In this document: one piece after another, positions 52,828 to 60,566 of the stretch
Layout: each line of letters starts with the position of its first letter
How positions within the stretch are numbered: position 1 is the stretch's first letter
Program-made: the position numbers and the translations under genes
The notes under the pieces: generated by a model
Told to the model about the DNA's origin: nothing
Seen by the model: the letters and a program-made list of their open reading frames with translations, nothing else
The model's database searches: none
Assembly: GCA_965216395.1 (NCBI GenBank)
Contig: OZ244156.1
Span: forward strand, 1,585,956 to 1,649,955
Source: CAZBXD01 sp965216395
GTDB lineage: Bacteria; Pseudomonadota; Alphaproteobacteria; Micavibrionales; SZUA-601
Reading direction: 5' to 3'
DNA: 64,000 nucleotides

Positions 52828-53658
52828 ATGATAATAAATCAAGACGTAGATAGAGCTATCAAAAAATTTGCCGAATGGGCTTCTGTAGAAGGTCCAAAAA
52901 GGTATTTCACAGATAAAAATGGTCATTATCAGGTTAAAAATAACTCTATAGCTGGTTCTGTTCCAGTTTTGAAGTCTTTGCGTCAGACATGGGAGGACAG
53001 CCTAATCTCTCTTTGTAATCATGAAATAGAGGTAACAGAAGTTTTTGAAACAGAAAGACAAAGAAATCTAAGTATTCTTGATAGGTTTGATAAAAATTTA
53101 ACATGCTTGTTAAATTTAAAAGGATTTGAGTATTTCAATCACGGCGCCTCTTCAATTACAATTATTTCAGCAAATAAAATAGAAAGAGTTTTTATATCTC
53201 GCATTGCCATTAATCCTCATTATTATGATAAATATGGTTTTAGTGAAGATAATGAAAGGTCATTAGCTCCACACGTTTTACAGGCTGACAAAGTTATTTC
53301 TGAGCGTAAATTACAAGTTCAAGTTATGCCATTCGTTGCTGTTCAGGAGGATCATATTCCAAAAGAATTTGAACACTTTCTTTTAGAGCTGTACGAGGAT
53401 ACAATTTTTGAAGCATCTATTACGTGCAAAGACGTGGCACTTCTTCCTAATGGAACGGCTATTTTTGTGGATCCGGGCTCTGTTACATATGGTGAAAATT
53501 ACTATGATACTAAAAAGGAACTACGTCTCGATGCTATAAAATCTTCAATTGATACAGTAGTTAAACGCTGGAAAAATTGGAATGTCCCAGAAGTTTTGAG
53601 GCCTATGACTGATGACATGAAGTATAAGCAGCATCAGTTTTTTCCAAAGATAAACTAA
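52828..53658 (+). CDS. Orphan hypothetical protein (276 aa), possibly kinase-like
   Basis: I do not recognise a named family. The protein is soluble, AT-rich in coding sequence and has no signal peptide. Residues 161-217 (KLQVQVMPFVAVQED, then CKDVALLPNGTAIFVDPGSV) suggest a hinge and a catalytic-loop/DFG-like Asp-Pro-Gly as in kinase-like folds; the match is faint and other fold classes are possible. It lies between fliJ and pssA. It lacks the TTGACATA promoter of the other orphans; a TATAAT-like element lies near 52798. Confidence 0.5.
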   Translation: MIINQDVDRAIKKFAEWASVEGPKRYFTDKNGHYQVKNNSIAGSVPVLKSLRQTWEDSLISLCNHEIEVTEVFETERQRNLSILDRFDKNLTCLLNLKGFEYFNHGASSITIISANKIERVFISRIAINPHYYDKYGFSEDNERSLAPHVLQADKVISERKLQVQVMPFVAVQEDHIPKEFEHFLLELYEDTIFEASITCKDVALLPNGTAIFVDPGSVTYGENYYDTKKELRLDAIKSSIDTVVKRWKNWNVPEVLRPMTDDMKYKQHQFFPKIN

Positions 53659-53665
53659 TTCATTT

Positions 53666-54481
53666 CTATTTCTGCCAATAGAGTTTCTTATAACGCGTAT
53701 AGCTGTATGGGATAACGGTCAGATAAATCAGGCTGAAGATAATCACCGTTAACCAAGGTTCAGAAACCAGACCAGCCATAAAAAGAGCAACGCCACCTAA
53801 TGTGGGCACAAAATAACGTTGTCTTAATTTAAGACGTTTAAGAGAAAAAGTGGGGATGCGTGATAAGACCAGTGCGGAAATAAAACCGACCCAAATGACG
53901 ATCAGAAAATTGGGAACATAATCTGAAATGATATCATCAATTTGTAGATTTAAATAAAGTGGTAAGAGTGCCAAGATTGCCCCCGCAGGTGCGGGTACAC
54001 CTTGAAAATAAGCCTTACGGGCCGTGATTTCTGTGGGTTCAACATGGGGTGTCTTTTCCGCATTGAAACGCGCCAAACGCAAGGCCATCGCAATACACAA
54101 GAAAAGACTGGCGACCCAACCAAAAGATCCGGCTGTGTTAAGATGCCATAAATAAAGGATGATGGAAGGTGCGACGCCGAAACTGATAAAATCAGATAAA
54201 CTGTCCAATTGGGCGCCAAAATCACTACTGGCTTTGAGTAAACGGGCCACTGTTCCATCTACGCCGTCTAAGGCAGCAGCAAATAAAATCATCAACGCCG
54301 CCGCCGCCCATCGGCCGTCAATCCCAAAACGTATAGCTGTCAAACCAGTACATAAAGCAATCACCGTGACAATATTAGGGATTAAATAATTAACGCCTAA
54401 ACGTTGATGGCCATTGCTGTTGGTGTGTGGTGTGAAAAAGAAGTCTTGTTCGTCAGAATTTGCCTTAGATTTTTTTGCCAT
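53666..54481 (-). CDS. pssA: CDP-diacylglycerol--serine O-phosphatidyltransferase
   Basis: PssA makes phosphatidylserine from CDP-diacylglycerol and serine. The 271-residue membrane protein has the CDP-alcohol phosphotransferase signature spread as DGVDGTVARLLK then FGAQLDSLSDFISFG, and several membrane helices. ATG 54481 is used; the preceding codon is a GTG. It overlaps the psd 3' end by 17 nt, implying coupled translation and an organised phosphatidylethanolamine pathway. Confidence 0.94.
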   Translation of the reverse strand: MAKKSKANSDEQDFFFTPHTNSNGHQRLGVNYLIPNIVTVIALCTGLTAIRFGIDGRWAAAALMILFAAALDGVDGTVARLLKASSDFGAQLDSLSDFISFGVAPSIILYLWHLNTAGSFGWVASLFLCIAMALRLARFNAEKTPHVEPTEITARKAYFQGVPAPAGAILALLPLYLNLQIDDIISDYVPNFLIVIWVGFISALVLSRIPTFSLKRLKLRQRYFVPTLGGVALFMAGLVSEPWLTVIIFSLIYLTVIPYSYTRYKKLYWQK

Positions 54482-55202
54482 CACGTGCCTTTTCTTTTGA
54501 TTTTAAGTCAGCCAAAACGGTTTCACCGCCAACCATTCTTTGGCCGACACTAACCATCGGATTAACCCCATGGGGTAAGTAAACATCCACACGACTACCG
54601 AAACGAATTAATCCGTAATGCTGACCTGTTTCGCAGGTATCGCCTTTTTTAAGGTTATTAATGATACGACGGGCAATAAGCCCCGCAATCTGGACAACTG
54701 CGATCATTTTTCCATCGGGTAATGTGATCAATGTTGATGACCTTTCATTAAACTCACTGGCTTTATCTAGGGAGGCATTCAAAAATTTACCTGGGCGATA
54801 AACGACTTGTTCAACTGTACCAGAAGCGGGTAAGCGTTGAATATGGACATCAAAAACACTCAGAAAAATACTTATGCGGGTAACCGGTTCATTGCCCTGA
54901 TAATGATCGAGCTCTGCTGGTAAATCAGTTTGTTCGATTTTGCTTATGACACCATCTGCGGGGCTAATAATGAGTTTGTCGCGTTGCGGGACGCTTCGGG
55001 TTGGGTTACGGAAGAAATAACAACAAAAAAGAACCAATAAAACCGCAATCCAAAAGAGAAAATCGCTCAATGGAGCGAAAATCAGAGCCAGAATGATCGC
55101 CAGTGCGATGAAAGGCCAGCCTGCTTTGTGGATGGGTGGTAAAAAGTTAATCAGTCCCACTATGGGTGCTTTGATTAAGTCAAAAATCTTTTGAGCAGTC
55201 AT
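54465..55202 (-). CDS. psd: Phosphatidylserine decarboxylase proenzyme
   Basis: Psd decarboxylates phosphatidylserine to phosphatidylethanolamine after self-cleavage. The 245-residue protein has a membrane N-terminus and the cleavage motif RFGSRVDVYLP, where the Gly-Ser bond gives the pyruvoyl group; IQRLPASG and VRV-like IPV segments are also present. It is the short bacterial (type II) form. It precedes pssA in the same operon. Confidence 0.93.
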   Translation of the reverse strand: MTAQKIFDLIKAPIVGLINFLPPIHKAGWPFIALAIILALIFAPLSDFLFWIAVLLVLFCCYFFRNPTRSVPQRDKLIISPADGVISKIEQTDLPAELDHYQGNEPVTRISIFLSVFDVHIQRLPASGTVEQVVYRPGKFLNASLDKASEFNERSSTLITLPDGKMIAVVQIAGLIARRIINNLKKGDTCETGQHYGLIRFGSRVDVYLPHGVNPMVSVGQRMVGGETVLADLKSKEKARDGKKI

Positions 55203-55362
55203 AAAATCCTCATGAATATTTCGTAATTAAATACTTAAAAGAACGTGACACATATTGGCAGAAATGCCAAGAGATTTTGTTGCATATCAAAGATATGTTC
55301 TTTAATGTCGTGAAGTTAAAATTTTTTGCCGATAATAAAGGCGAGAAAATGAAAGGAATAGT

Positions 55363-55947
55363 ATGACAGAAGTCCAAAGAGTTTGTGTTTATTGTAGTGC
55401 ACGTAATGCGGTTGATGACGTTTATTTAAAAGCCGCGCGTGATCTGGGTCAAATCTTGGCCGAAAATCATAAGTCACTTGTTTATGGTGGTGGTTCAAAT
55501 GGTTTAATGGGTGCGGTTACTGATGCAGTGATTAAACATGGCGGACATGTCACAGGTGTCATCACCGAATATCTTAAAGATATTGAAAGAATGCATCTAC
55601 AAGTGGAAGATTTAATTGTTGTTAAAACTATGCATGAACGCAAAAGAATTATGGCTGAGAGATCCGATGGCTTTGTTGTTTTGCCTGGCGGCTTTGGCAC
55701 ATTAGAAGAATTTTTTGAAATTTTGACATGGCGTCAGCTTGGTCTGCATGACAAACCCATTATTCTTGTTAACATTAATGGCTATTGGGATCATTTAATG
55801 GAATTAGCGCATCAGATGCGTGATGGCCATTTTATTAGTCCCGAAGATTTGGATCAATTTACACGCGTTAATTCTGTTCAAGATGTTTTAAAAAGTTTTG
55901 AAGTGCAAAAAACATCTGATAAAGAAACCCATATGGATCTTGTTTAG
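55363..55947 (+). CDS. LOG/TIGR00730-family protein (nucleoside 5'-monophosphate phosphoribohydrolase-like)
   Basis: A Rossmann-like protein of 194 residues with the family's PGGFGTLEEFFE motif and GGGSNGLMGAVTDAV. Relatives cleave cytokinin riboside monophosphates or AMP-type nucleotides; the bacterial substrate is uncertain. AAAGGA precedes ATG 55363. It is convergent with the DotL gene. Confidence 0.9.
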   Translation: MTEVQRVCVYCSARNAVDDVYLKAARDLGQILAENHKSLVYGGGSNGLMGAVTDAVIKHGGHVTGVITEYLKDIERMHLQVEDLIVVKTMHERKRIMAERSDGFVVLPGGFGTLEEFFEILTWRQLGLHDKPIILVNINGYWDHLMELAHQMRDGHFISPEDLDQFTRVNSVQDVLKSFEVQKTSDKETHMDLV

Positions 55948-55948
55948 T

Positions 55949-58390
55949 TTATTCACCTTTATCGGCAGTGTCTTTTTTCTTCTTAGACTCAGCCATGATT
56001 TGATCCCAAGTTTTTTCCTTTTTATCTTTAACAGGTGGTGATGGCTCTTTTGATGATTTCGTCCCAGAACTAATTTTTGCATTATAGCCACCGATAGGTG
56101 ACACCATAGGTTTTGGTTTATTCTTTTTTGAAAGATCGGCCCAATTAATCGTATTATTGGTTTCTTGTGTTTTTGGTTTACTCTTTTGCTTTAAACTTTC
56201 TGGCGGTGTTTTCGCAAGGCTACCCCATTGCAAAGCTGCGGGCTTAGGCTTTTCTGATTTATTAGGTTTGTCAGATTTTCTAATTGTTTTTGGTTGTTTC
56301 TTGTCGCTTTTCGGCGTTGTTTTACTTTCTTCTTTTTTAGTTTCTTTCTTTTCTTTTTTTGGTTCCTTTGGTTTTTTAACAACTAGGTTATCAAGTTGAT
56401 CTTCTTGAATATGTCCACATTCAAGCGCAAAATTCATAAAGGCTAAAATACCTGATTCCAGTAAGCCTGATTTGGCTTTGCGTGCTTTGGCGAAACCTTG
56501 TGCTAAGGCAGCAATTTCTTTGGATGGTTGCTGCAAGGGTAATGCTTTTTCTGCGCTCCATCCTTTTTCACGAAAACGTTCAAGAACGGCCTCGACCCCT
56601 GGGCTGGCACGACGGTTTTGTGGGTCATGATGGGGCATGGCAATGAATTTATTCACACGTAAAGATTTAATACCCGACGGATTGGAATAAAAAATCTGTG
56701 CCTTAACAACCGTATCGCCAAAATTGAGAATGGCTTGGCCTTCTTTGAAACCTTTTAATTCACCATAGGTCGCCTTAGCTTTTGAGACGACGCTTACTTG
56801 ATCAGCATCCTTAAAGCCCTTGCCCATAAAACTACCGTCTTTTTGTTGACTACTGGCTTCTAATACGGTGGCTTCACCAATGGTTTTTTCAAAAAATTCA
56901 CGTGTTTGTGTGGGGTCTTCTAACTTACCAAATATTTTCAAGTTACAGTTACCCGTGATTGAACGCGCTTCTTCTTTAACACGTTTTTCCAAAGCGGGCA
57001 TATCTTGTGCCGCAAAGACAAGACAAAACCCGAGAGAACGTGCCTGTGCCGCCATGACCGCCATACCTTGTGTGGTATAGTAACCAACCTCATCAAAAAT
57101 GGCCATAAAAGGTGTGGGGGCATTGGTTGGTTTATTTTCAATAGCCTGTGCGGTGTCCCCTTGAATGGTGGAACCGAGCGTTGAACCCATCATACCTTTA
57201 AGCATCGCACCCAAAATTTTACCCAAATTTGCGGTTTCGTCAGCTGATTTTTCTAGGGCTGGGATAAGAACAACTAAGATACGGCGATTTAATACCACAT
57301 CTGTCATATCAATATCAGCAGAATCTTTTTCAAAAATATAACCGTAATCATCGGCTAAGGATTGCAATTGTCGCGTAAACTGCATGGCAAGATAGCCGTG
57401 CTGTTGATAAATTGTCGATAAATCTTGGCCTTGTGTACTGGGGCCTTTTTTTTCAGTACCGTCATCATTAAAATACTTATCGTCGTAGCCAGGTAATGTA
57501 TCCAGATAGCCTGCTAGACCACGACGTAATTTCTCAGGAATATCTTGGTCACGTGTTAATTTAATTACGGTTTTAAATATTAAAGCATCACGCACTGTAT
57601 TAATGCTTAGAGGCTTTTCCTGTTCTTCGCGTTGCCATGTTAAAATCGGCATCAGCGCAGACATTAAGGCCACGGCACGATCTTTCCACATACCATTATC
57701 ACCGCCTGCTTCTGGCATAAGTGAGACCATAAGGTTGGTTAGATATGACGCCGAACCACTTGAAAAAGGGTTGATTGTATTAGAAGGCGCTGATTTATCA
57801 CTATTGCCCGTCATATAATTTAGAACAAGCAGGTCATCATCACGGCCAAAACGACGTGCAAGGGATGAAAGCGAACTCCAAAGCGATGTATCCGCTTTAC
57901 CATCAATAAAGATAAAACCAGAACCCCAGCCCATGGCATTACTGACAAGAGATTTGAGTCCTTCTGTTTTACCTGAACCGGTTGTTCCAAGATAGAGAAT
58001 ATGGGTGCGTGCATCAGAATTGGTAAACCAGATTTCTTCTTTTGTTTCCGCTTCATTCCCAATATATAGAATCCCTTCAGCTTTTTGTGGGCCACCACCA
58101 CCAGGTGCTTTGTTATTAGGGTCAATGCGCCCCGATGTGATTGGCATTTTAAAAGGAAGACGGTAATTCGGTTTCAAAAGCCAAATAAAATAGAGCGTGA
58201 AAAAAACAAATAAAATATCTGCAACGAATGTAAACCAAGGATGGTAATAAACTCCAAATGCAAAAGAGGCAAAGAGAGTTGCCGCAATATCACCACGACG
58301 CAGTTTCTCTGCAACTTTCACAAAGAAATCACGCGGATCTTTTAAGGTATCCGATGATTTTGTTTCAAATTTGCGATAGTCTAATGCCAT
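55949..58390 (-). CDS. icmO: Type IVB secretion coupling ATPase DotL/IcmO
   Basis: Coupling protein that recruits effectors to the Dot/Icm system. Two N-terminal membrane segments (about residues 35-50 and 53-72) are followed by Walker A GTTGSGKTE at 135-143, VLNYMTGNSDK, FDEVGYYTTQGMAVM near 440 and AAQDMPALEK, all features of the TraD/DotL NTPase. The last 150 residues are a disordered Lys/Pro-rich tail with three tryptophan-centred repeats near residues 722, 750 and 795, where Legionella DotL binds IcmS-IcmW-type adaptors. It is preceded in the operon by IcmP/DotM and a third protein. Confidence 0.93.
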   Translation of the reverse strand: MALDYRKFETKSSDTLKDPRDFFVKVAEKLRRGDIAATLFASFAFGVYYHPWFTFVADILFVFFTLYFIWLLKPNYRLPFKMPITSGRIDPNNKAPGGGGPQKAEGILYIGNEAETKEEIWFTNSDARTHILYLGTTGSGKTEGLKSLVSNAMGWGSGFIFIDGKADTSLWSSLSSLARRFGRDDDLLVLNYMTGNSDKSAPSNTINPFSSGSASYLTNLMVSLMPEAGGDNGMWKDRAVALMSALMPILTWQREEQEKPLSINTVRDALIFKTVIKLTRDQDIPEKLRRGLAGYLDTLPGYDDKYFNDDGTEKKGPSTQGQDLSTIYQQHGYLAMQFTRQLQSLADDYGYIFEKDSADIDMTDVVLNRRILVVLIPALEKSADETANLGKILGAMLKGMMGSTLGSTIQGDTAQAIENKPTNAPTPFMAIFDEVGYYTTQGMAVMAAQARSLGFCLVFAAQDMPALEKRVKEEARSITGNCNLKIFGKLEDPTQTREFFEKTIGEATVLEASSQQKDGSFMGKGFKDADQVSVVSKAKATYGELKGFKEGQAILNFGDTVVKAQIFYSNPSGIKSLRVNKFIAMPHHDPQNRRASPGVEAVLERFREKGWSAEKALPLQQPSKEIAALAQGFAKARKAKSGLLESGILAFMNFALECGHIQEDQLDNLVVKKPKEPKKEKKETKKEESKTTPKSDKKQPKTIRKSDKPNKSEKPKPAALQWGSLAKTPPESLKQKSKPKTQETNNTINWADLSKKNKPKPMVSPIGGYNAKISSGTKSSKEPSPPVKDKKEKTWDQIMAESKKKKDTADKGE

Positions 58391-58416
58391 AAATTATGTC
58401 TTATATTTCTTATTTT

Positions 58417-58938
58417 TTATTCGTTTTCTTGATTTTGAAAAAGTTCGTCAACATCAATCGGGACCCCTAATTCTAAATTTCCAGATGGATCTGTGACCCG
58501 TTCTTGTTGTGTTTGAGTGAATTCTGGTATTGTAACAACGGGCCCTTCAAATATTTTTAGGATAAAAAATCCAAGCCAGATAACAATTAAAATAATCACG
58601 ATCCATTTTAAGAATTTCAAAATATTTTTGAAAAAAGAAGCGTATGAATTTGTTGCTTGCACTGATTTTTTATCCATTAATGCGCCAAGGATTAATGATA
58701 AAACATTTAAAGCATCGTCACGGTTTTGAAAGCCAGAAATCGCTTTTGTGACACCGTCAAGATCGCGCGATATCAAAACATAAACACCATCGCGCTCATC
58801 AATTTCAATTGAAGTTTCACTTAGTTTTTTGATATTCATTCGCCAAACACATGGCTTTATGGCATTGGGTAGGTATAAGGTTAAATCCTCACTTATAATA
58901 TGCGCTTTTGGTGTTGTATTATTTTTTGTGTCAAACAT
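58417..58938 (-). CDS. Membrane protein of unknown function between icmP and icmO (173 aa)
   Basis: I do not recognise a named family. One clear membrane segment lies at about residues 107-130 (FLKWIVIILIVIWLGFFILK), an N-terminal cytoplasmic domain of about 100 residues precedes it (EIDERDGVYVLISRDLDG), and an acidic C-terminal tail follows (DVDELFQNQENE). Gaps of 24-26 nt to icmP and icmO put it in the same transcript. Plasmid R64 carries TrbB between TrbA and TrbC (DotM/DotL homologues), but this protein does not resemble the disulfide-isomerase fold of that protein. Confidence 0.75.
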   Translation of the reverse strand: MFDTKNNTTPKAHIISEDLTLYLPNAIKPCVWRMNIKKLSETSIEIDERDGVYVLISRDLDGVTKAISGFQNRDDALNVLSLILGALMDKKSVQATNSYASFFKNILKFLKWIVIILIVIWLGFFILKIFEGPVVTIPEFTQTQQERVTDPSGNLELGVPIDVDELFQNQENE

Positions 58939-58962
58939 TATTTATTATATCCTTATCATATT

Positions 58963-60135
58963 TTAAACGGGTGCGCGGGCGCCCGAACTGGATTTTTCAC
59001 CGCGGTAATCGCGTGCAGGGATGGATTGTGTTGGTTTTTGGCCTGTATAGCCATTTTCTTTCAAATAAGCGACCAAACCTTCAATAGCGGGTTTGAACCG
59101 AGGGTTGGGTATGGGTCGGTTAACCGAGTTTTCAGCCCGATAGTGAGCCATCGCACCGGCTGATTCAATATGCACCGCATTGCGCCCTAAATTATTAAGC
59201 GCATACCAAAGATTGCGATCAATATCACGCAGCCAAATAAACTGTGCTGAGGCTAAGACCCCACCTTTTTCTCTTGCTTCTTGGAGTAATCGAAGCATAG
59301 CCGTTGTTGTAAAAGCATGACGTAAAGCGATTTTCCCCATAAGCCGTCCCGTTTTAGGGTTATCAATATGTTCTTTCATGATTTTACGGACGGGTTTTGA
59401 AAAACGTAAACCTGTTTTGGGACTCCAACATTTGGCTAATTCGGAAAGAAAATCATCACTTTCACGTCTTAAACCGTTCGCTTTCATGGAAAAGGCAACA
59501 TAAAGCGCTTTCACATAGTGATCGGCTTTATTGACACCGCGCCATCTTCGGCCTAATTGTTCTAAAAAACATTGTCGCGTTGTACTTAATTCCAATTCAT
59601 TATTGGGCATAGGAATGGCCTTATAAGCAACCCATTCTTCAGGCGCTAAAGCTTCGGCAAAAGATTTCATTTGGGATGGGACAGGGTCACCCAATGTCCG
59701 AAAACCTGATTTTATTGGGTTAAATTTGGTAATTGGGGTGGTAACGGGGAAAGCTTTGGCATGTTCTTCAATGAGTTTTTCAAGCCCAAATTTGCGGGTA
59801 AATTTTGAATCAAAATCCAAAAATATTGATGCAACTGCATATAAAGCAAGGATGACCGTGATGGGTATTTTAAAGAAATTCATCACCCATTCAGTCATGA
59901 AAATGATATATCGCACACTAATCTGTGATGGTTCGAGATATATTAATTGTTGCTGAAGGTCTTTTAAATGGTCACTGAAAAGATTGATAATGTAAATCTG
60001 CCCGACACGGATCCAGCGTATACCACTTGAAATTTGGACATGGAGGTAAATCCAAGTAACAATACTGACAGAGATAATCGTTCCTAAAATAAGGAAGAAT
60101 TTGATAAAATCTTCATTTTTATCTTCATCAGCCAT
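58963..60135 (-). CDS. icmP: Type IVB secretion protein DotM/IcmP
   Basis: Inner-membrane partner of DotL. From ATG 60135, which has AAGG 9 nt upstream (the frame beginning at 60141 uses a TTG), the 390 residues include two membrane segments (about 12-34, 80-105) and the DotM cytoplasmic domain with HAFTTTAMLRLLQEAREKG, LASAQFIWLRDIDRNLWYA and NLGRNAVHIESAGAM, hallmarks of IcmP/TrbA. In Legionella it binds acidic Glu-rich effector signals. A TTGACA element is at 60195-60190, without the TAA extension of the orphan promoters. Confidence 0.92.
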   Translation of the reverse strand: MADEDKNEDFIKFFLILGTIISVSIVTWIYLHVQISSGIRWIRVGQIYIINLFSDHLKDLQQQLIYLEPSQISVRYIIFMTEWVMNFFKIPITVILALYAVASIFLDFDSKFTRKFGLEKLIEEHAKAFPVTTPITKFNPIKSGFRTLGDPVPSQMKSFAEALAPEEWVAYKAIPMPNNELELSTTRQCFLEQLGRRWRGVNKADHYVKALYVAFSMKANGLRRESDDFLSELAKCWSPKTGLRFSKPVRKIMKEHIDNPKTGRLMGKIALRHAFTTTAMLRLLQEAREKGGVLASAQFIWLRDIDRNLWYALNNLGRNAVHIESAGAMAHYRAENSVNRPIPNPRFKPAIEGLVAYLKENGYTGQKPTQSIPARDYRGEKSSSGARAPV

Positions 60136-60310
60136 ATTCAAAAACCTTATCTTATCAAGAAATATACTAAGATTAGCATATTAATTTAGTGTCAACCAGA
60201 ATTGATCTTATCCTGTTTAACAATTTTTTGTAAAAAATAAAATAATAACACTTGATTTTTTCGTGAAAATGTTTCAAATATGCATGCCTATCGTTATTAC
60301 GATATCTGGC

Positions 60311-60349
60311 GCCGGTTTAGCTCAGCTGGTAGAGCAACTGATTTGTAAT
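60311..60349 (+). repeat. Duplicated 5' half of tRNA-Thr
   Basis: The 39 nt are identical to bases 1-39 of the intact tRNA-Thr gene at 60445, ending two bases after the anticodon. The next base differs and the 3' half is absent. The preceding bases differ too, so only the mature tRNA half is duplicated. It could be an attachment-site scar, or a truncated tRNA gene. Confidence 0.9.
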
Positions 60350-60444
60350 TTGAAGGTTGCTTAGAAAAAAGAGTGGTATATTAAAGAGTTGTGATCTGAC
60401 TCATAGTTTTAAAAAGGCTATAAAAAGGTCTGCGTTTGGTTCGT

Positions 60445-60520
60445 GCCGGTTTAGCTCAGCTGGTAGAGCAACTGATTTGTAATCAGTAGGTCGTTGGTTC
60501 AAGTCCGACAACCGGCACCA
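60445..60520 (+). tRNA. tRNA-Thr (anticodon TGT)
   Basis: Full cloverleaf: acceptor GCCGGTT/AACCGGC, D arm with GCTCAGCTGGTAGAGC, anticodon stem ACTGA/TCAGT around TTTGTAA (anticodon 60478-60480), T arm with GTTCAAGTC, and an encoded CCA end (60518-60520). It reads ACA codons. It lies at the border between the icm genes and the phage-like island. Confidence 0.98.
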
Positions 60521-60566
60521 CTAAGCGCCACCTTATTAAATCTCAAATTACCTTTTTAATGGATAT

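Noticed and set aside
58417..58938. Naming the gene between icmP and icmO as TrbB or another known Icm protein
   Set aside because: Position resembles trbA-trbB-trbC of R64, but there is no thioredoxin-like CXXC motif and no resemblance to IcmQ, IcmR, IcmS or IcmT that I can see.
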